The notes beneath the pieces were generated by a model that had not been told where the DNA came from, made no database searches, and was given only the letters and a program-made list of their open reading frames with translations. Positions 24,693 through 33,465 of a stretch of DNA of 64,000 bases are shown piece by piece; positions within the stretch are counted from its first letter, which is position 1; every line of letters begins with the position of its first letter. A program made the position numbers and the translations under genes. Location of the stretch: the NCBI RefSeq assembly GCF_023703795.1, contig NZ_CP098518.1, forward strand, positions 2,914,001 through 2,978,000, read 5' to 3'. This stretch comes from Haloplanus sp. HW8-1. GTDB lineage: Archaea; Halobacteriota; Halobacteria; Halobacteriales; Haloferacaceae.

Positions 24693-25838
24693 TCAGCGGT
24701 CGACCGTCGCCAGCAGGGCATCGAGGCGATCGATCGCCTCGCGGATCGCGTCGGCGTCGGTCGCGTAGGAGAGTCGGAGGTAGTCCGCTGCCTCCTCGCC
24801 GAAGTCGACGCCGGGGGTGACCGCGACCCCCGCCTCCTTCAAGAACAGGTCGGCGACGTCGAACGCGTCGCCGGGCAGGTCGCTCACGTCGGCCAGGAGG
24901 TAGTAGGCACCCTGCGGGGTGTAGCCCAGGTCGAGTCCCCAGTCGGCGACGGCGTCGACCAGGAGGTCGCGACGCTCCCGGTAGGTCTCGCGGATCGCGT
25001 CGAGTCGTTCCGGGGGCGTCTCCAGGGCGGCGACGCCGGCGTCCTGGACGAAGTTGGGGGCACAGATGAACAGGTTCTGCGCGAGGCGGTTCACCGCGTC
25101 GACGAGGGTCGGTGGAACGACCATCCACCCGAGCCGCCAGCCGGTCATGGCGAATCGCTTCGAGAACCCGTCGAGGACGACGGCCTCGTCCGTGTATTCG
25201 AGGGCGCTGTGTGCCTCGACGTCGTAGGAGAGGCCGTGATACACCTCGTCGACGACGGGCGTGGCGTCGTGTTCGGCCGCGAGGGCCACGAGGTCCGCGA
25301 GCGTCCCGCCGTCCATCACGGCCCCCGTGGGATTGGCGGGGGAGTTGAGCAACAGCGCCGTGGTGTCGGCGGACATCGCGTCGGCGAACGCCGACGTCCG
25401 GGGACGGAAGCCGTCGGCCGGACGCAGGGGAACCGTCTCCATGCGCCCCCCGACCGTCCGCACGAAGTTCGGATAGCAGGCGTAATGTGGGTCGGTGAGC
25501 ACCACCTCGTCGCCCGGATCGACGAGCGCCGCCATCGACAGCAGGAGGCCCGTCGCGGACCCCGGCGTGACGACGACGCGGTCGGGGTCGACGTCGACGC
25601 CGTACGTGCGGTCGTAGTGGGCGGCGATAGCCCGGCGGAGGGCCGGCTTTCCCCGCGCAGCGGTGTAGTTCGTGTTGCCGGCCCGCAGCGACTCGACGGC
25701 CGTCTCGACGACCCGGTCCGGCGGGTCGAAGTCCGGTTCGCCGACCTCCAGGTGGATCGCGTCGTCGGTGTCGTTCGCTCGCTCCAGAACGTCCATCGCC
25801 AGGAACGGAGTCACGTCGGCAGCGCGCTCGGAGACCAT
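24693..25838 (-). CDS. PLP-dependent aminotransferase, class I/II
   Basis: A 381-residue fold-type I aminotransferase. It has SPANPTGAV (PLP phosphate/NPTG motif) near residue 167, PVVDEVYHGL near 195, the Schiff-base lysine in LDGFSKRFAMTGWRLGW near 225, and the C-terminal arginine of YLRLSYAT that binds the substrate carboxylate. It catalyses transfer of an amino group between an amino acid and a 2-oxoacid. Substrate preference (aspartate, aromatic or branched) cannot be fixed. An amino-acid permease gene lies next upstream on the same strand (96-bp gap), which suggests amino-acid use. Confidence 0.9.
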   Translation of the reverse strand: MVSERAADVTPFLAMDVLERANDTDDAIHLEVGEPDFDPPDRVVETAVESLRAGNTNYTAARGKPALRRAIAAHYDRTYGVDVDPDRVVVTPGSATGLLLSMAALVDPGDEVVLTDPHYACYPNFVRTVGGRMETVPLRPADGFRPRTSAFADAMSADTTALLLNSPANPTGAVMDGGTLADLVALAAEHDATPVVDEVYHGLSYDVEAHSALEYTDEAVVLDGFSKRFAMTGWRLGWMVVPPTLVDAVNRLAQNLFICAPNFVQDAGVAALETPPERLDAIRETYRERRDLLVDAVADWGLDLGYTPQGAYYLLADVSDLPGDAFDVADLFLKEAGVAVTPGVDFGEEAADYLRLSYATDADAIREAIDRLDALLATVDR

Positions 25839-25934
25839 CGGTGACGACGGTGGATACGACCGTGGGACGGGAATACGCTCCGGTCGCGGAACATCAGGGG
25901 TGCCGACCCGACGTCGGCGGGGGCCGACCGCGGC

Positions 25935-27275
25935 TCACGGCGGCACGTCGGGTGCGTACGAACTCCGATCGACGTAGAGATATTCGAGGAGGAAGACCGC
26001 CACGAACACCCCAACGATCCAGAGCAGGACGCCGACGTCGGTACGATAGAGGTGATAGACGACGATCGGAACGGCGACCGTGGTCCCGGCGAGGCCGAGC
26101 GCCGGAAACAGGCGGTTCGACCCCGTCTCGTCGGCGAGGCGGAGGTTGACGTAGTTCGTGACCGCAAAGGAGACCAGAAAGGCGACGGACCCGAACTCGG
26201 TGATCCACGTGAGCGTACCCAGGGCGGCGAAGGCGGCCGTCAGTCCCCCCATGATCAGAAGCGAGTAGACCGGCACGTCCGCCCGGTTGCGAAACGAGAA
26301 GATCCGGGGGAGCGCCCCCTCGGTTGCGATCTTATCGACGAGCCGTGCGGTGCCGAACAGCGTCGCGTTGATCCCCGACGAGGTACTCTTCATCGCCGAG
26401 AGGATGACGAGGACGAATCCGGCGGGCCCCAACACCGGGACGTGTGACACCGCCTCGGCGAGTGCGACTTCCTCGTGGGCGACGAGCTGTTCGGGCGTCA
26501 GGTGGAGCGTCGCCATGAACGACACGGAGACGTATATCAGGATGGCGATGGCGATGGCGAGATACATCCCCCGAGGCAGCACCTCCTCGACGTTCTCGAT
26601 CTCCTCGTAGTCGTAGATCAGCAACTGGAACCCCTCGTAGGAGACGAAAATGATCGCAAACCCCGTGAGGGGACTGATCACGCCGCGGTCGAACACGTCG
26701 ACCGCGGTCACGCTCCCCTCGTAAAAGACGATGCCCAGGACGGCGAGCGAAAGGAGAATGACGATCTTGACGTAGACCGCGATGTCCTCGAAGAGACCGG
26801 TCTCCTCGACGCCCCGGAGGTTGAGGGCGACGAACGCCGCGACGACGAGGACGGAGATGACCGGCCGCAGGAGTTGGGGTAGCTGAACGCCGACGACGGT
26901 GCGAGCGGCCGTGAGCGTGTACGCGCCGAACGCGAAGGCGTACATCGCCATGACGCCGACGTAGCCGACGACGAGGACCCAGCCGACGTACGCCGCGACC
27001 GTCGGGCTGTCGACGACGTGTTCGACGAACGAGAACACCCCGCCGTGCTCACCGAAATGCAAGGTGAGTTTGAGATAGGAGTGGGCGGTCAGCAGCGTGA
27101 TGACGCCCGCGATCAGATAGGAGATGGGAACGGCGTTGCCGGTCTGACGCATCGCGACGCCGAGCACGGCGTAAATGCCGCCGGAGACCATCCCGCCGAC
27201 GCCCATCGCGACGACCTCCGGGAGACCGAGCGTTCCGGAACGCTCACGGGACAGCAGGGCTGGGATCGAACGCAT
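25935..27275 (-). CDS. APC-family amino acid permease
   Basis: A 446-residue membrane protein with about 12 hydrophobic helices. The N-terminus has the APC signature GLPEVVAMGVGGMVSGGIYAV near residues 17-36 (split here: GLPEVVAMG, GGMVSGG), which is the unwound helix 1 that binds the substrate amine. LSAMKSTSSGINATLFGTARL near residue 300 (start LSAMKSTSSG) is also typical. No C-terminal USP domain is present. It is a probable importer of an amino acid, upstream of an aminotransferase gene. Substrate unknown. Confidence 0.87.
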   Translation of the reverse strand: MRSIPALLSRERSGTLGLPEVVAMGVGGMVSGGIYAVLGVAMRQTGNAVPISYLIAGVITLLTAHSYLKLTLHFGEHGGVFSFVEHVVDSPTVAAYVGWVLVVGYVGVMAMYAFAFGAYTLTAARTVVGVQLPQLLRPVISVLVVAAFVALNLRGVEETGLFEDIAVYVKIVILLSLAVLGIVFYEGSVTAVDVFDRGVISPLTGFAIIFVSYEGFQLLIYDYEEIENVEEVLPRGMYLAIAIAILIYVSVSFMATLHLTPEQLVAHEEVALAEAVSHVPVLGPAGFVLVILSAMKSTSSGINATLFGTARLVDKIATEGALPRIFSFRNRADVPVYSLLIMGGLTAAFAALGTLTWITEFGSVAFLVSFAVTNYVNLRLADETGSNRLFPALGLAGTTVAVPIVVYHLYRTDVGVLLWIVGVFVAVFLLEYLYVDRSSYAPDVPP

Positions 27276-27371
27276 ACCTATCGTCCCCTCGTCACGTCCG
27301 CTCGGTTATTGTTTCCGCCGATCCCCATCGAACGGGAGCGACGGGGCGGGAGGCTGGGCGGCGCCCCAGCG

Positions 27372-27584
27372 TCACTCCAGATAGCCCAGTTCGAGGAGTC
27401 GGTCCCGGGTCTCCGGCGCCAGTTCCAGGTCGTCGAGGACTTCGTTCGCGCGGCCGTGATTCTCCTCGATGGCTTCGAGCAACTGGATGGCCGTCCGGAG
27501 TTTGAAACGCGCCTCCTCGTCGGTCGTCTCCTGTAGGACGGCGTCGAGCAGGTCGTGAATCCGCTGAACGGTAGTGGTGCTCAT
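27372..27584 (-). CDS. Small helical acidic protein
   Basis: A 70-residue protein starting MSTTTVQRIHDLLDAVLQE and ending DRLLELGYLE. It appears fully helical with heptad-like hydrophobic spacing (LLDAVL, FKLRTAIQLLEAI). A TATA box CTATATT about 25 nt upstream fixes the ATG at 27584. Similar small proteins are common in haloarchaea and have no assigned role. It is 96 bp upstream of the permease gene on the same strand. Confidence 0.75.
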   Translation of the reverse strand: MSTTTVQRIHDLLDAVLQETTDEEARFKLRTAIQLLEAIEENHGRANEVLDDLELAPETRDRLLELGYLE

Positions 27585-27605
27585 ACACGATGTCGGTCCG
27601 ACCGG

Positions 27606-27612
27606 AATATAG
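27606..27612 (-). promoter_or_regulatory. TATA box for the gene at 27584
   Basis: AATATAG on the plus strand (CTATATT leftward), centred 25 nt before the ATG. It is the best-formed TATA element in this part of the window. Confidence 0.6.
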
Positions 27613-27686
27613 ATGATGCCGACGATTCCCGAACCGTTGGACCGGAGACGCCCGGCCACAGCTACATCGCGGACCGACCCGCAACG

Positions 27687-28949
27687 TCAGTCGGCCCCGG
27701 CCGACCCGACCTTGTACAGCCCACCCGTCGGCCCGTCGCCGTCGTCGAGGTACGCGCCTGATGCCCGGTCGGTGAAGTAGACCGCGCCGTCGACGACCGT
27801 CGGGGCGCTGGTCACGGAGCCGACGCCGTCCACTGCCCAGCGTTCCCGACCCGTTCGTTTCTCCAGCGCGTAGCAGGTCCGGTCGTACGAGCCGACGAGC
27901 ACGTGATCCCCGGCGACGGTCGGACAGCCGATGATCGACCCGCCGGTGTCGAACGTCCACCGCGTGTCCCCGGTCGCGGTATCGAGGGCGTGGAGCCGGG
28001 AATCGTGACTCCCGACGTAGACGGTGTCGGTCGTCGTCTCGACCGCCGGCCCGGACATGACCATGTCCCCGGTCTCGACGGCCCACTCCCGGGTCCCGTC
28101 GTCGAGCGCGACCCGGTAGACGTGTTCGTCCCACGAGCCGAAGAAGGCGCTCCCGTCGTCGAGCGCGATGGGGCCTTTGATCGCGTCGCCGGTCGAGAAC
28201 GACCACGCGAACGTCAGGTCGGGATACGTCCACGCGTACAGGTTGCCGTCGTTCGAGCCGACGACGAGCCGCCCGGCCTCGCGGTCGATGGCACACGTCG
28301 AGTGGGGGTGGTCCGTCGGTCGCCGATCCTCCCAGACCACCGCCCCGGTGACGGCGTCGACACCGAACATCGCGCCGCTCGGCTCGTAATACTCGACGGC
28401 GATGTAGACGGTGCCGTCGTGATATCCCGGGCTCGATCCGATGGCGTCGCCGAGCTTTCGGCGCCAGAACCGCTCGCCCGTTTCGAGGTCGAACGCGTAG
28501 AGTGCGCCGTCGTAGGCGCCGACGTAGACCGTCCCGTTGGCGATGGCGGGCGTGCCGTGGATCCCCCGTCTCGTCTCCTCGACGGCGGCCGTCCAGACGA
28601 CGTCGCCGGCCGGAGTCACCCGTCGCAGGTCGCCGGTGTCGCCGGGGACCACGAGGTCACCGCCCGGCGTCGCGACGGGGCTCGCCTTCGCCGCCGTGTG
28701 GTCGCCCGTGTTCACGCCGCGGAGCGTCCACTCGACGCGGGGCTCGGCGGGAACCGTCGCGTCGGGATAGACGCCACGACGGTGGAGGCCGCCACGGAAC
28801 GACGCCGTGGCGGTCGCCGAGGCCGGGAGGCCGTCGTCGTCGATGCGACCGGCCGCGGACCGTCGGGAACCGAGACAGCCGGCCACGCCGCCGGTCGCCG
28901 CGAGGCCGATGGCGCCGAGGACGGCGCGTCTGGAGCGAAAGGTGGGCAT
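27687..28949 (-). CDS. PQQ-like beta-propeller lipoprotein
   Basis: A 420-residue exported protein. The N-terminus is a Tat-type lipoprotein signal: SRRAVLGAIGLAATGG then the lipobox VAGC near residue 25. The mature part repeats a WD/PQQ-like unit about every 40 residues (for example GTVYVGAYDGALYAFDLETG near 145, GNLYAWTYPD, DHVLVGSYDRTCYALEKRTG), predicting a seven- or eight-bladed beta-propeller outside the cell. It lacks the known PQQ-binding residues of alcohol dehydrogenases as far as I can see, so it may be a binding or scaffold protein. An ATG at 28979 would add ten residues. Confidence 0.85.
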   Translation of the reverse strand: MPTFRSRRAVLGAIGLAATGGVAGCLGSRRSAAGRIDDDGLPASATATASFRGGLHRRGVYPDATVPAEPRVEWTLRGVNTGDHTAAKASPVATPGGDLVVPGDTGDLRRVTPAGDVVWTAAVEETRRGIHGTPAIANGTVYVGAYDGALYAFDLETGERFWRRKLGDAIGSSPGYHDGTVYIAVEYYEPSGAMFGVDAVTGAVVWEDRRPTDHPHSTCAIDREAGRLVVGSNDGNLYAWTYPDLTFAWSFSTGDAIKGPIALDDGSAFFGSWDEHVYRVALDDGTREWAVETGDMVMSGPAVETTTDTVYVGSHDSRLHALDTATGDTRWTFDTGGSIIGCPTVAGDHVLVGSYDRTCYALEKRTGRERWAVDGVGSVTSAPTVVDGAVYFTDRASGAYLDDGDGPTGGLYKVGSAGAD

Positions 28950-29225
28950 CGTGCGGAGGCGTCCACGCCGGAGGGACATAGTGCTACGGGCGGGGTGGGG
29001 CGACGCGGGCGCCGTCGCCGGAAGGCCCTTGGTCCCGACTGGACAGGTGAGGACGCATGCCTTCTCGCGACGCAGTCTGTCGAGGAGGTGGTCTGGCCGG
29101 CGGTCGAATCCGCCCTCAATGGCGTTTGCCGGCACGATCACCGTCTCACCCGGGACGCCGTTGGGTGTGACGACGGATACGCGGGGACGGTGATCCCTCC
29201 AACGAGGCTCGGAACGAACGGAGGA
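28950..29225. other. 276-bp gap between lipoprotein and tRNA genes
   Basis: No gene with a credible start was found. An open plus-strand stretch around 29038-29200 has haloarchaeal codon bias (it reads ACLLATQSVEEVVWPAVESA) but no start codon or promoter, so it may be a gene remnant or chance. Confidence 0.3.
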
Positions 29226-29298
29226 TAGTCCATCCTGGATTCGAACCAGGGTCGAAGCCCCCAGAAGGCTTCAGGATTGGCCGCTACCCCAATGGACT
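29226..29298 (-). tRNA. tRNA-Gln (CUG)
   Basis: A cloverleaf of 73 nt on the minus strand. The acceptor stem pairs AGTCCAT (29292-29298) with ATGGACT (29227-29233). The anticodon arm has a 5-6 bp stem around the loop TTCTGGG, giving anticodon CTG. The T-arm CCTGG-TTCGAAT-CCAGG is complete. The discriminator is A, and CCA is not encoded. There is no intron. It decodes CAG, the main glutamine codon in GC-rich genomes. Confidence 0.93.
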
Positions 29299-29420
29299 GA
29301 CACGTCGGCTCCCGCGAACCGCTTCGGGAGCTTCACCCGCCACTACCGGCGAGTCGCATATGAGTGTTGCGAAGTCGGTCGCCGTCGACGGACGCCCGGG
29401 TCCATCGGGACCCGGATCGG

Positions 29421-29918
29421 TCACGCCGTCGCGACGCCGAGCAAGCGGATCACGTGGGCGAAACTCAGCAGGTGGTCGGCCCGGTCGAGCGACCCGCCAC
29501 CCGGAACGAGTGCCGCCACCGCGTCGTCGATGCGGGCGTCGAGAGTCGTGGCGGCGTCCTCGCCGAGCCATCCGAGCGCGCGGTAGCGTGAGATCGCGTT
29601 CCGGGTTCCCGTCTCACCCGCCGTCCGGACGAGGTAGGCGATCCAGTCTCGGCCGACGCGGCGGGCCTCGGGCGCGTCCGGGAAGGTCCCGAGATAGGGC
29701 CGTTCGCCCAGGGCGGAGGGGTCGACGCCGCCGATAGCGACCAGCCGCTCACACTGCTCTCGGGAGGGTTCGTCGGGCGCTGGCGCTCGATACCCCGACC
29801 CCTCCACTGGCGGGAGTGTAACCCCCGACTCGGGGTCGATGTCGGTATTGGGGTCCTCCGTGTCGGCGAGCGATCGGAGTTCCCGCGCGTCGTAGTCCCC
29901 GGGATCGAACACGTCCAC
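29421..29918 (-). CDS. Stand-alone FlaD/FlaE-type archaellum domain protein
   Basis: A 165-residue protein with the FlaC/E-like domain at about residues 75-165. Its motifs are RPYLGTFPDAPEARRVGRDW, then WIAYLVRTAGETGTRNAISRYRAL (start WIAYLVRTAG) and GWLGEDAATTLDARIDDAV. The end, HLLSFAHVIRLLG, matches how FlaD/E proteins finish. The N-terminal 70 residues are acidic and disordered. Archaellum proteins FlaC, D and E form a cytosolic ring that couples the motor to the chemotaxis system, but no fla or che genes are near. The start is a GTG at 29918 (29912 also possible). It may be a solitary paralogue or a relic. Confidence 0.72.
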   Translation of the reverse strand: MDVFDPGDYDARELRSLADTEDPNTDIDPESGVTLPPVEGSGYRAPAPDEPSREQCERLVAIGGVDPSALGERPYLGTFPDAPEARRVGRDWIAYLVRTAGETGTRNAISRYRALGWLGEDAATTLDARIDDAVAALVPGGGSLDRADHLLSFAHVIRLLGVATA

Positions 29919-29955
29919 CGATCGGCGCCGTCGCTCAAGGCTCTTGTGACCGGTA

Positions 29956-30126
29956 TCACACCGGATATCGGAGGTCCGAGAGCGGGATCCGTAGCGTCGC
30001 GACGGTTCCGCGGGGCTTGGGATCGGCGTCCCCGATCCCCACGGCCACCCGGAGGCCGAACCGGAGCCGTGCTGGAGGTGGGTCTCCTCGCCCGCTTCGA
30101 GGGCGTCGAGTTCGGCGTCGGGACCG
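29956..30126 (-). pseudogene. Remnant of a histidine kinase C-terminus
   Basis: The minus strand reads GPDAELDALEAGEETHLQHGSG just after the next gene's stop. After a frame change it reads GLRVAVGIGDADPKPRGTVA and then TLRIPLSDLRYPV and a stop at 29956. Both parts match the end of a haloarchaeal HATPase domain (ALEAGEETPLQHGSGLGL followed by GTVATLRLP). The N-terminal kinase, the phospho-histidine and most of the ATP site are absent, and a frameshift splits the rest. It is a decayed gene, cut at its 5' side by the pyridoxamine-oxidase-like gene. Confidence 0.65.
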
Positions 30127-30576
30127 TCAGTCCGAACCGACGACCCGTCCCGACCGCTCCTCGATGTCGAGCGCCCACACGTTGGGATGTTCCTCGATGT
30201 CGTGTTCTCCGAGGAGATCCGACTCGAACGCGTTGTCGGCCAGCGCCGCGCGTGCGGTGTCCCACCGGTTCGGAGTGATCCGGTCGATCGGACCCGCGAC
30301 GATGGCGCTCCGCCAACTCCCGTCGGGGTCGACGTCGAAGGCGGCGAAACTCGCTTGCCGGGATTGCTCCGCGTAGCGCTCCTTTTTGAGTTTCGTAGAG
30401 CGACCGACGAACAGGAAATAGAGGGAGTCCCCGTCGTATCCGAACGACAGCGGGACACCGTATGGTACGCCGTCGACACTCATCGAGAGCACCCCGACAC
30501 CGGTCCGCGTGAGGAACTCGTCGATGTCCGATGGATCCATTTTCGAACCGAGAAGTGTGTGATATGGCGAGCTCAT
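30127..30576 (-). CDS. Pyridoxamine 5'-phosphate oxidase-like FMN-binding protein
   Basis: A 149-residue split-barrel protein. The start MSSPYHTLLGSKMDPSDIDEFL and the strand run GVGVLSMSVDGVPYGVPLSFGYD are typical of the PNPOx-like family. The flavin-site part is LYFLFVGRSTKLKKE near residue 52. Family members are flavin reductases, F420- or heme-binding proteins; the exact reaction is not set. The middle segment (RQASFAAFDVDPDGSWRSAI) also fits. It is a single gene with its stop right beside the kinase remnant. Confidence 0.85.
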   Translation of the reverse strand: MSSPYHTLLGSKMDPSDIDEFLTRTGVGVLSMSVDGVPYGVPLSFGYDGDSLYFLFVGRSTKLKKERYAEQSRQASFAAFDVDPDGSWRSAIVAGPIDRITPNRWDTARAALADNAFESDLLGEHDIEEHPNVWALDIEERSGRVVGSD

Positions 30577-30719
30577 CGATAGTGGTTCGTCGTACGAAGG
30601 AAAAAATCTCCACTTCGGTTTTCAATCGTTGGGAACGTCCGCGTCGGTCAGTCCGGCTGGCTGCGGGCATCACGGGACGAAAGGAAAGACCCAGGTAGGC
30701 GGTGGCGGAAACGTCGGGC

Positions 30720-31292
30720 ATGTACATCGGTCGCTTCATCGTCGTCGGTCCGGGGATCGGCGCCTACCGTGTCTCCTCTCGGTCCTTCCCGAACCGTCGG
30801 ATCGTCGAACGAGGAGGGACGCTGACCGTCGCGCCCACTCCCGACGCCCCCGAGACGGACAACCCGTACGTATCCTACAACTGCGTTCGCGAGAGCGACG
30901 GCCGGGCGGTCCTCGGCAACGGCTCGCACGTCGATCCCGTGACGGAGAAACTCGATATGGGCTATCCGGCGCGGGACGCGCTGGCGACGGCGCTGCTCTC
31001 GCTGGATTACGAGAAGGACGACTACGACACCCCGCGAATCGCAGGGGTCGTCGGGGACGACGCGGCGACAGTCGGGGTCGTCCGCCGGGACGCGCTGCTG
31101 GTGGAGCGGGTCACAGAGCCAACCCTCGTCGCCACCTACGAGGAGGACGACCCCCGGCGCTTCGAGTTCGGGGCGACGACGGCCGCGGAGGCGGCCCGGG
31201 AGGCGTACGGCCTCGACTTCGAACACGCGGTCTGTGCGGCGGGGGTCGCGGTCGACGGGAGCGTAGAGAGGGCTGTCGTCAACGGAGAGTAG
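30720..31292 (+). CDS. purO: Archaeal IMP cyclohydrolase
   Basis: A 190-residue enzyme that closes FAICAR to IMP, the last step of purine synthesis in archaea. It begins [20 protein letters not shown] and keeps the PurO segments [19 protein letters not shown] and [14 protein letters not shown]. It replaces the bacterial PurH cyclohydrolase domain. The start is the ATG at 30720; an in-frame GTG 18 nt earlier adds MAETSG. The fold is of the Ntn-hydrolase type. No other pur gene is beside it. Confidence 0.93.
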   Translation: MYIGRFIVVGPGIGAYRVSSRSFPNRRIVERGGTLTVAPTPDAPETDNPYVSYNCVRESDGRAVLGNGSHVDPVTEKLDMGYPARDALATALLSLDYEKDDYDTPRIAGVVGDDAATVGVVRRDALLVERVTEPTLVATYEEDDPRRFEFGATTAAEAAREAYGLDFEHAVCAAGVAVDGSVERAVVNGE

Positions 31293-31438
31293 ACGCCGCC
31301 CGACCGCGTCGCTGGAGTTCGGATCCAAGACGGGGTCGATGGCGATGGCGGCCGGACGATTGCGCCCACGGCGGCGGGCAGGACAGTCCCGGGGGAGGAC
31401 ACGACAAAGCCTAACCGCGGCGGGGCGCAAGCGGGACT

Positions 31439-32116
31439 ATGCGACTGGGCGTCATCTCGGACATCCACGCCAACCGGATCGCCCTCGACGCCGTCCTCGA
31501 CGACATGCCGACCGTGGACCGGCTAGTCTGTGCGGGGGACGTAGTCGGCTACAACTCCTGGCCGGTCGACTGCGTTGCCGCCGTCCGTGAACGGTCGATC
31601 CCGACGGTGATGGGGAACCACGACCGCGCGGTGGCTCGCGACACGGGCTTCCGGTTCAACGCGATGGCGGCGGCGGGCGTCGACTACGCCCGCGAGCGAC
31701 TCGACGAGGACGCCCTCTCGTGGCTCGCGGACCTCCCGGACGCCCGCGTCGTCGCGGACGGGCGCGTGAAACTCGTCCACGGTCACCCGGCGGATCCGGA
31801 CCGGTACACCTACCCCGAGGAGTTCTCGGCGTCGATGCTCGACGGCGAGGACCTCCTCGTCACGGGTCACACCCACGTCCAAGGGCATCGCGTCTTCGAC
31901 GAGGGGGTGGTGATGAACCCCGGAAGCGTCGGACAACCGCGGGACGGCGACCCGCGGGCGGGCTACGCGGTGGTCGACCTGAACGCGGGGAGCGGCGGGG
32001 ACGCCGTGACCGTCGAGGAACGGCGTGTCGAGTACGACGTCGACGCCGTCGTCGCGGCGGTGCGGGAGGCGGGGCTGCCGGAACGGATCGGGTCGCGACT
32101 GTACGAGGGCCGATAG
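31439..32116 (+). CDS. Metallophosphoesterase (YfcE/MJ0936-like)
   Basis: A 225-residue calcineurin-like phosphoesterase with all five metal motifs: SDIHAN near residue 7, AGDVVG near 36, GNHDRA near 63, HGHPAD near 117 and GHTHVQG near 145. It hydrolyses phosphomonoesters or cyclic phosphodiesters, with two divalent metals. The substrate is unknown. It sits alone, and its stop is 4 bp before the convergent aspartate kinase stop. Confidence 0.9.
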   Translation: MRLGVISDIHANRIALDAVLDDMPTVDRLVCAGDVVGYNSWPVDCVAAVRERSIPTVMGNHDRAVARDTGFRFNAMAAAGVDYARERLDEDALSWLADLPDARVVADGRVKLVHGHPADPDRYTYPEEFSASMLDGEDLLVTGHTHVQGHRVFDEGVVMNPGSVGQPRDGDPRAGYAVVDLNAGSGGDAVTVEERRVEYDVDAVVAAVREAGLPERIGSRLYEGR

Positions 32117-32120
32117 CGGC

Positions 32121-33302
32121 TCAGATCGTCTGTTCCTGGACGATTTCGAGGGTCTCCTCGCGGTCGTCCCAGTCGACGAAGATGGCGACGGAGGTGGCCG
32201 AGGTGATGAGGTCGTGGATGTTGATGCCGGCCTCCGAGACGGGTTGGACGATGTCGAGGATGATCCCGGGACGGTTGGGGAGTTCGCCGCCCGTGACCCG
32301 GATGACGGCGAACTGGTTCTCGACGGTCACCGACGAGAGCGTCTCGTCGTTGACGACCTGTTCGTGGAGGACGTACTCGGCGTCCTCGGAGATGTCGTCG
32401 TTGACGTAGAAGGTGACCGAGTCCATCCCGCTGGCGACGGCGTCGATGTTGATGTTCTCGCCGCGCAAGGCGTTGGTGAGGTCGGCGAGGATGCCCGGTC
32501 GGTTGCGCAGGGCGCGACCGGCGACGGTGATGCAGGCCAGCGGTTCGTCCTGCATGTCGATGAGGTTCTGGAACTGGCCCTCGATGCGCGTGCCGCCGGT
32601 CAGCAGGTCGCCGTGCTGATAGTGGACGACCCGGACCGTCAGGTCCTCGTCTTTGTAGGAGAGGGCGCTCGGTGCGACCACCTCGGCGCCGCGAAAGGAG
32701 AGGTTCCGGAGTTCGTCGACGGTGATGTGGCCGACGTTGCGGGCACCCTCGACGACGCGTGGGTCGCCGGTCATGACGCCCTCCACGTCGGTGACGATGA
32801 CCACCTCGTCGGCGTCCATGAACTTGCCGAGCATGACGGCGGTGGTGTCGCTGCCGCCGCGACCGAGGGTTGTCACCTTCCCGTCGAGGGTCTGGGCGAG
32901 AAAGCCCGTGATGACGGGGACGACGGTGTCCAGGTCGTCGGCGAGCGACCGGGCGCGTTTCAGCGTCTCCTCGGCGTCGACCTCGCCGAACTCGTCGGTG
33001 ATGATCGGCCACGCCGCCGAGCCGGGTTCGACGAACATGGCGTCGACGCCGCGGGACGCCAGCGCAGCCTTCAGCATCCGGACGCTCGTCCGCTCACCCA
33101 TGCTGACGATCTCCGCGCGGTCGGTATCCTCCGCCTCGAAGGTGATCTCGTCGAGGAGTTCGTCGGTCGTCGACCCCATGGCGCTGGCGACGATGGCCAC
33201 CTCGTGACCCTCCTCGACGGCCTTCGCGACGGTGTCGGCCGCGCGTTCGATGCGGTCACCGCTGCCGAGCGAGGTGCCGCCGAACTTCGCCACTACGCGC
33301 AT
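32121..33302 (-). CDS. lysC: Aspartate kinase
   Basis: A 393-residue enzyme that phosphorylates aspartate, the first step to lysine, threonine, methionine and isoleucine. The kinase domain opens with MRVVAKFGGTSLG and has GFLAQTLDGKVTTLGRGGSDT near residue 148 (end GRGGSDT), which binds ATP and aspartate. Two ACT domains follow at about 270-325 and 335-393 (ITVAGRALRNRPGILADLT and IRVTGGELPNRPGIILDI), the sites for feedback inhibition. The frame extends 26 codons upstream without a better start. A single gene. Confidence 0.93.
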   Translation of the reverse strand: MRVVAKFGGTSLGSGDRIERAADTVAKAVEEGHEVAIVASAMGSTTDELLDEITFEAEDTDRAEIVSMGERTSVRMLKAALASRGVDAMFVEPGSAAWPIITDEFGEVDAEETLKRARSLADDLDTVVPVITGFLAQTLDGKVTTLGRGGSDTTAVMLGKFMDADEVVIVTDVEGVMTGDPRVVEGARNVGHITVDELRNLSFRGAEVVAPSALSYKDEDLTVRVVHYQHGDLLTGGTRIEGQFQNLIDMQDEPLACITVAGRALRNRPGILADLTNALRGENINIDAVASGMDSVTFYVNDDISEDAEYVLHEQVVNDETLSSVTVENQFAVIRVTGGELPNRPGIILDIVQPVSEAGINIHDLITSATSVAIFVDWDDREETLEIVQEQTI

Positions 33303-33465
33303 CGTGAGACCTCCCCAGGTTCCGGCCGATACGGAATCATGCGAGGGGGTAGCGAGATGGACGGTAATAACTGTGTTCACTCACACCGGACGGCGGTCCC
33401 GGGATGGGTCGGGAGGCTGGTGCTTTTGTGCTTATGACTGGTGATTTGATACTACGGAGCCGACA
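33303..33465. other. Intergenic region before the oxidoreductase remnant
   Basis: 163 bp. No gene was found. It contains TTTGATAC (33444-33451) about 20 nt before the ATG of the pseudogene, perhaps its old promoter. Confidence 0.35.

Noticed and set aside
21955-25128. A 1057-codon open frame on the minus strand
   Set aside because: It is the shadow of the hybrid kinase gene and the DUF5995 gene, made of Arg/Pro/Gly-rich nonsense sequence with no domain.
28950-29225. Open plus-strand stretch with haloarchaeal codon bias before the tRNA
   Set aside because: It has no start codon or promoter and no recognisable domain, so it is not called as a gene.
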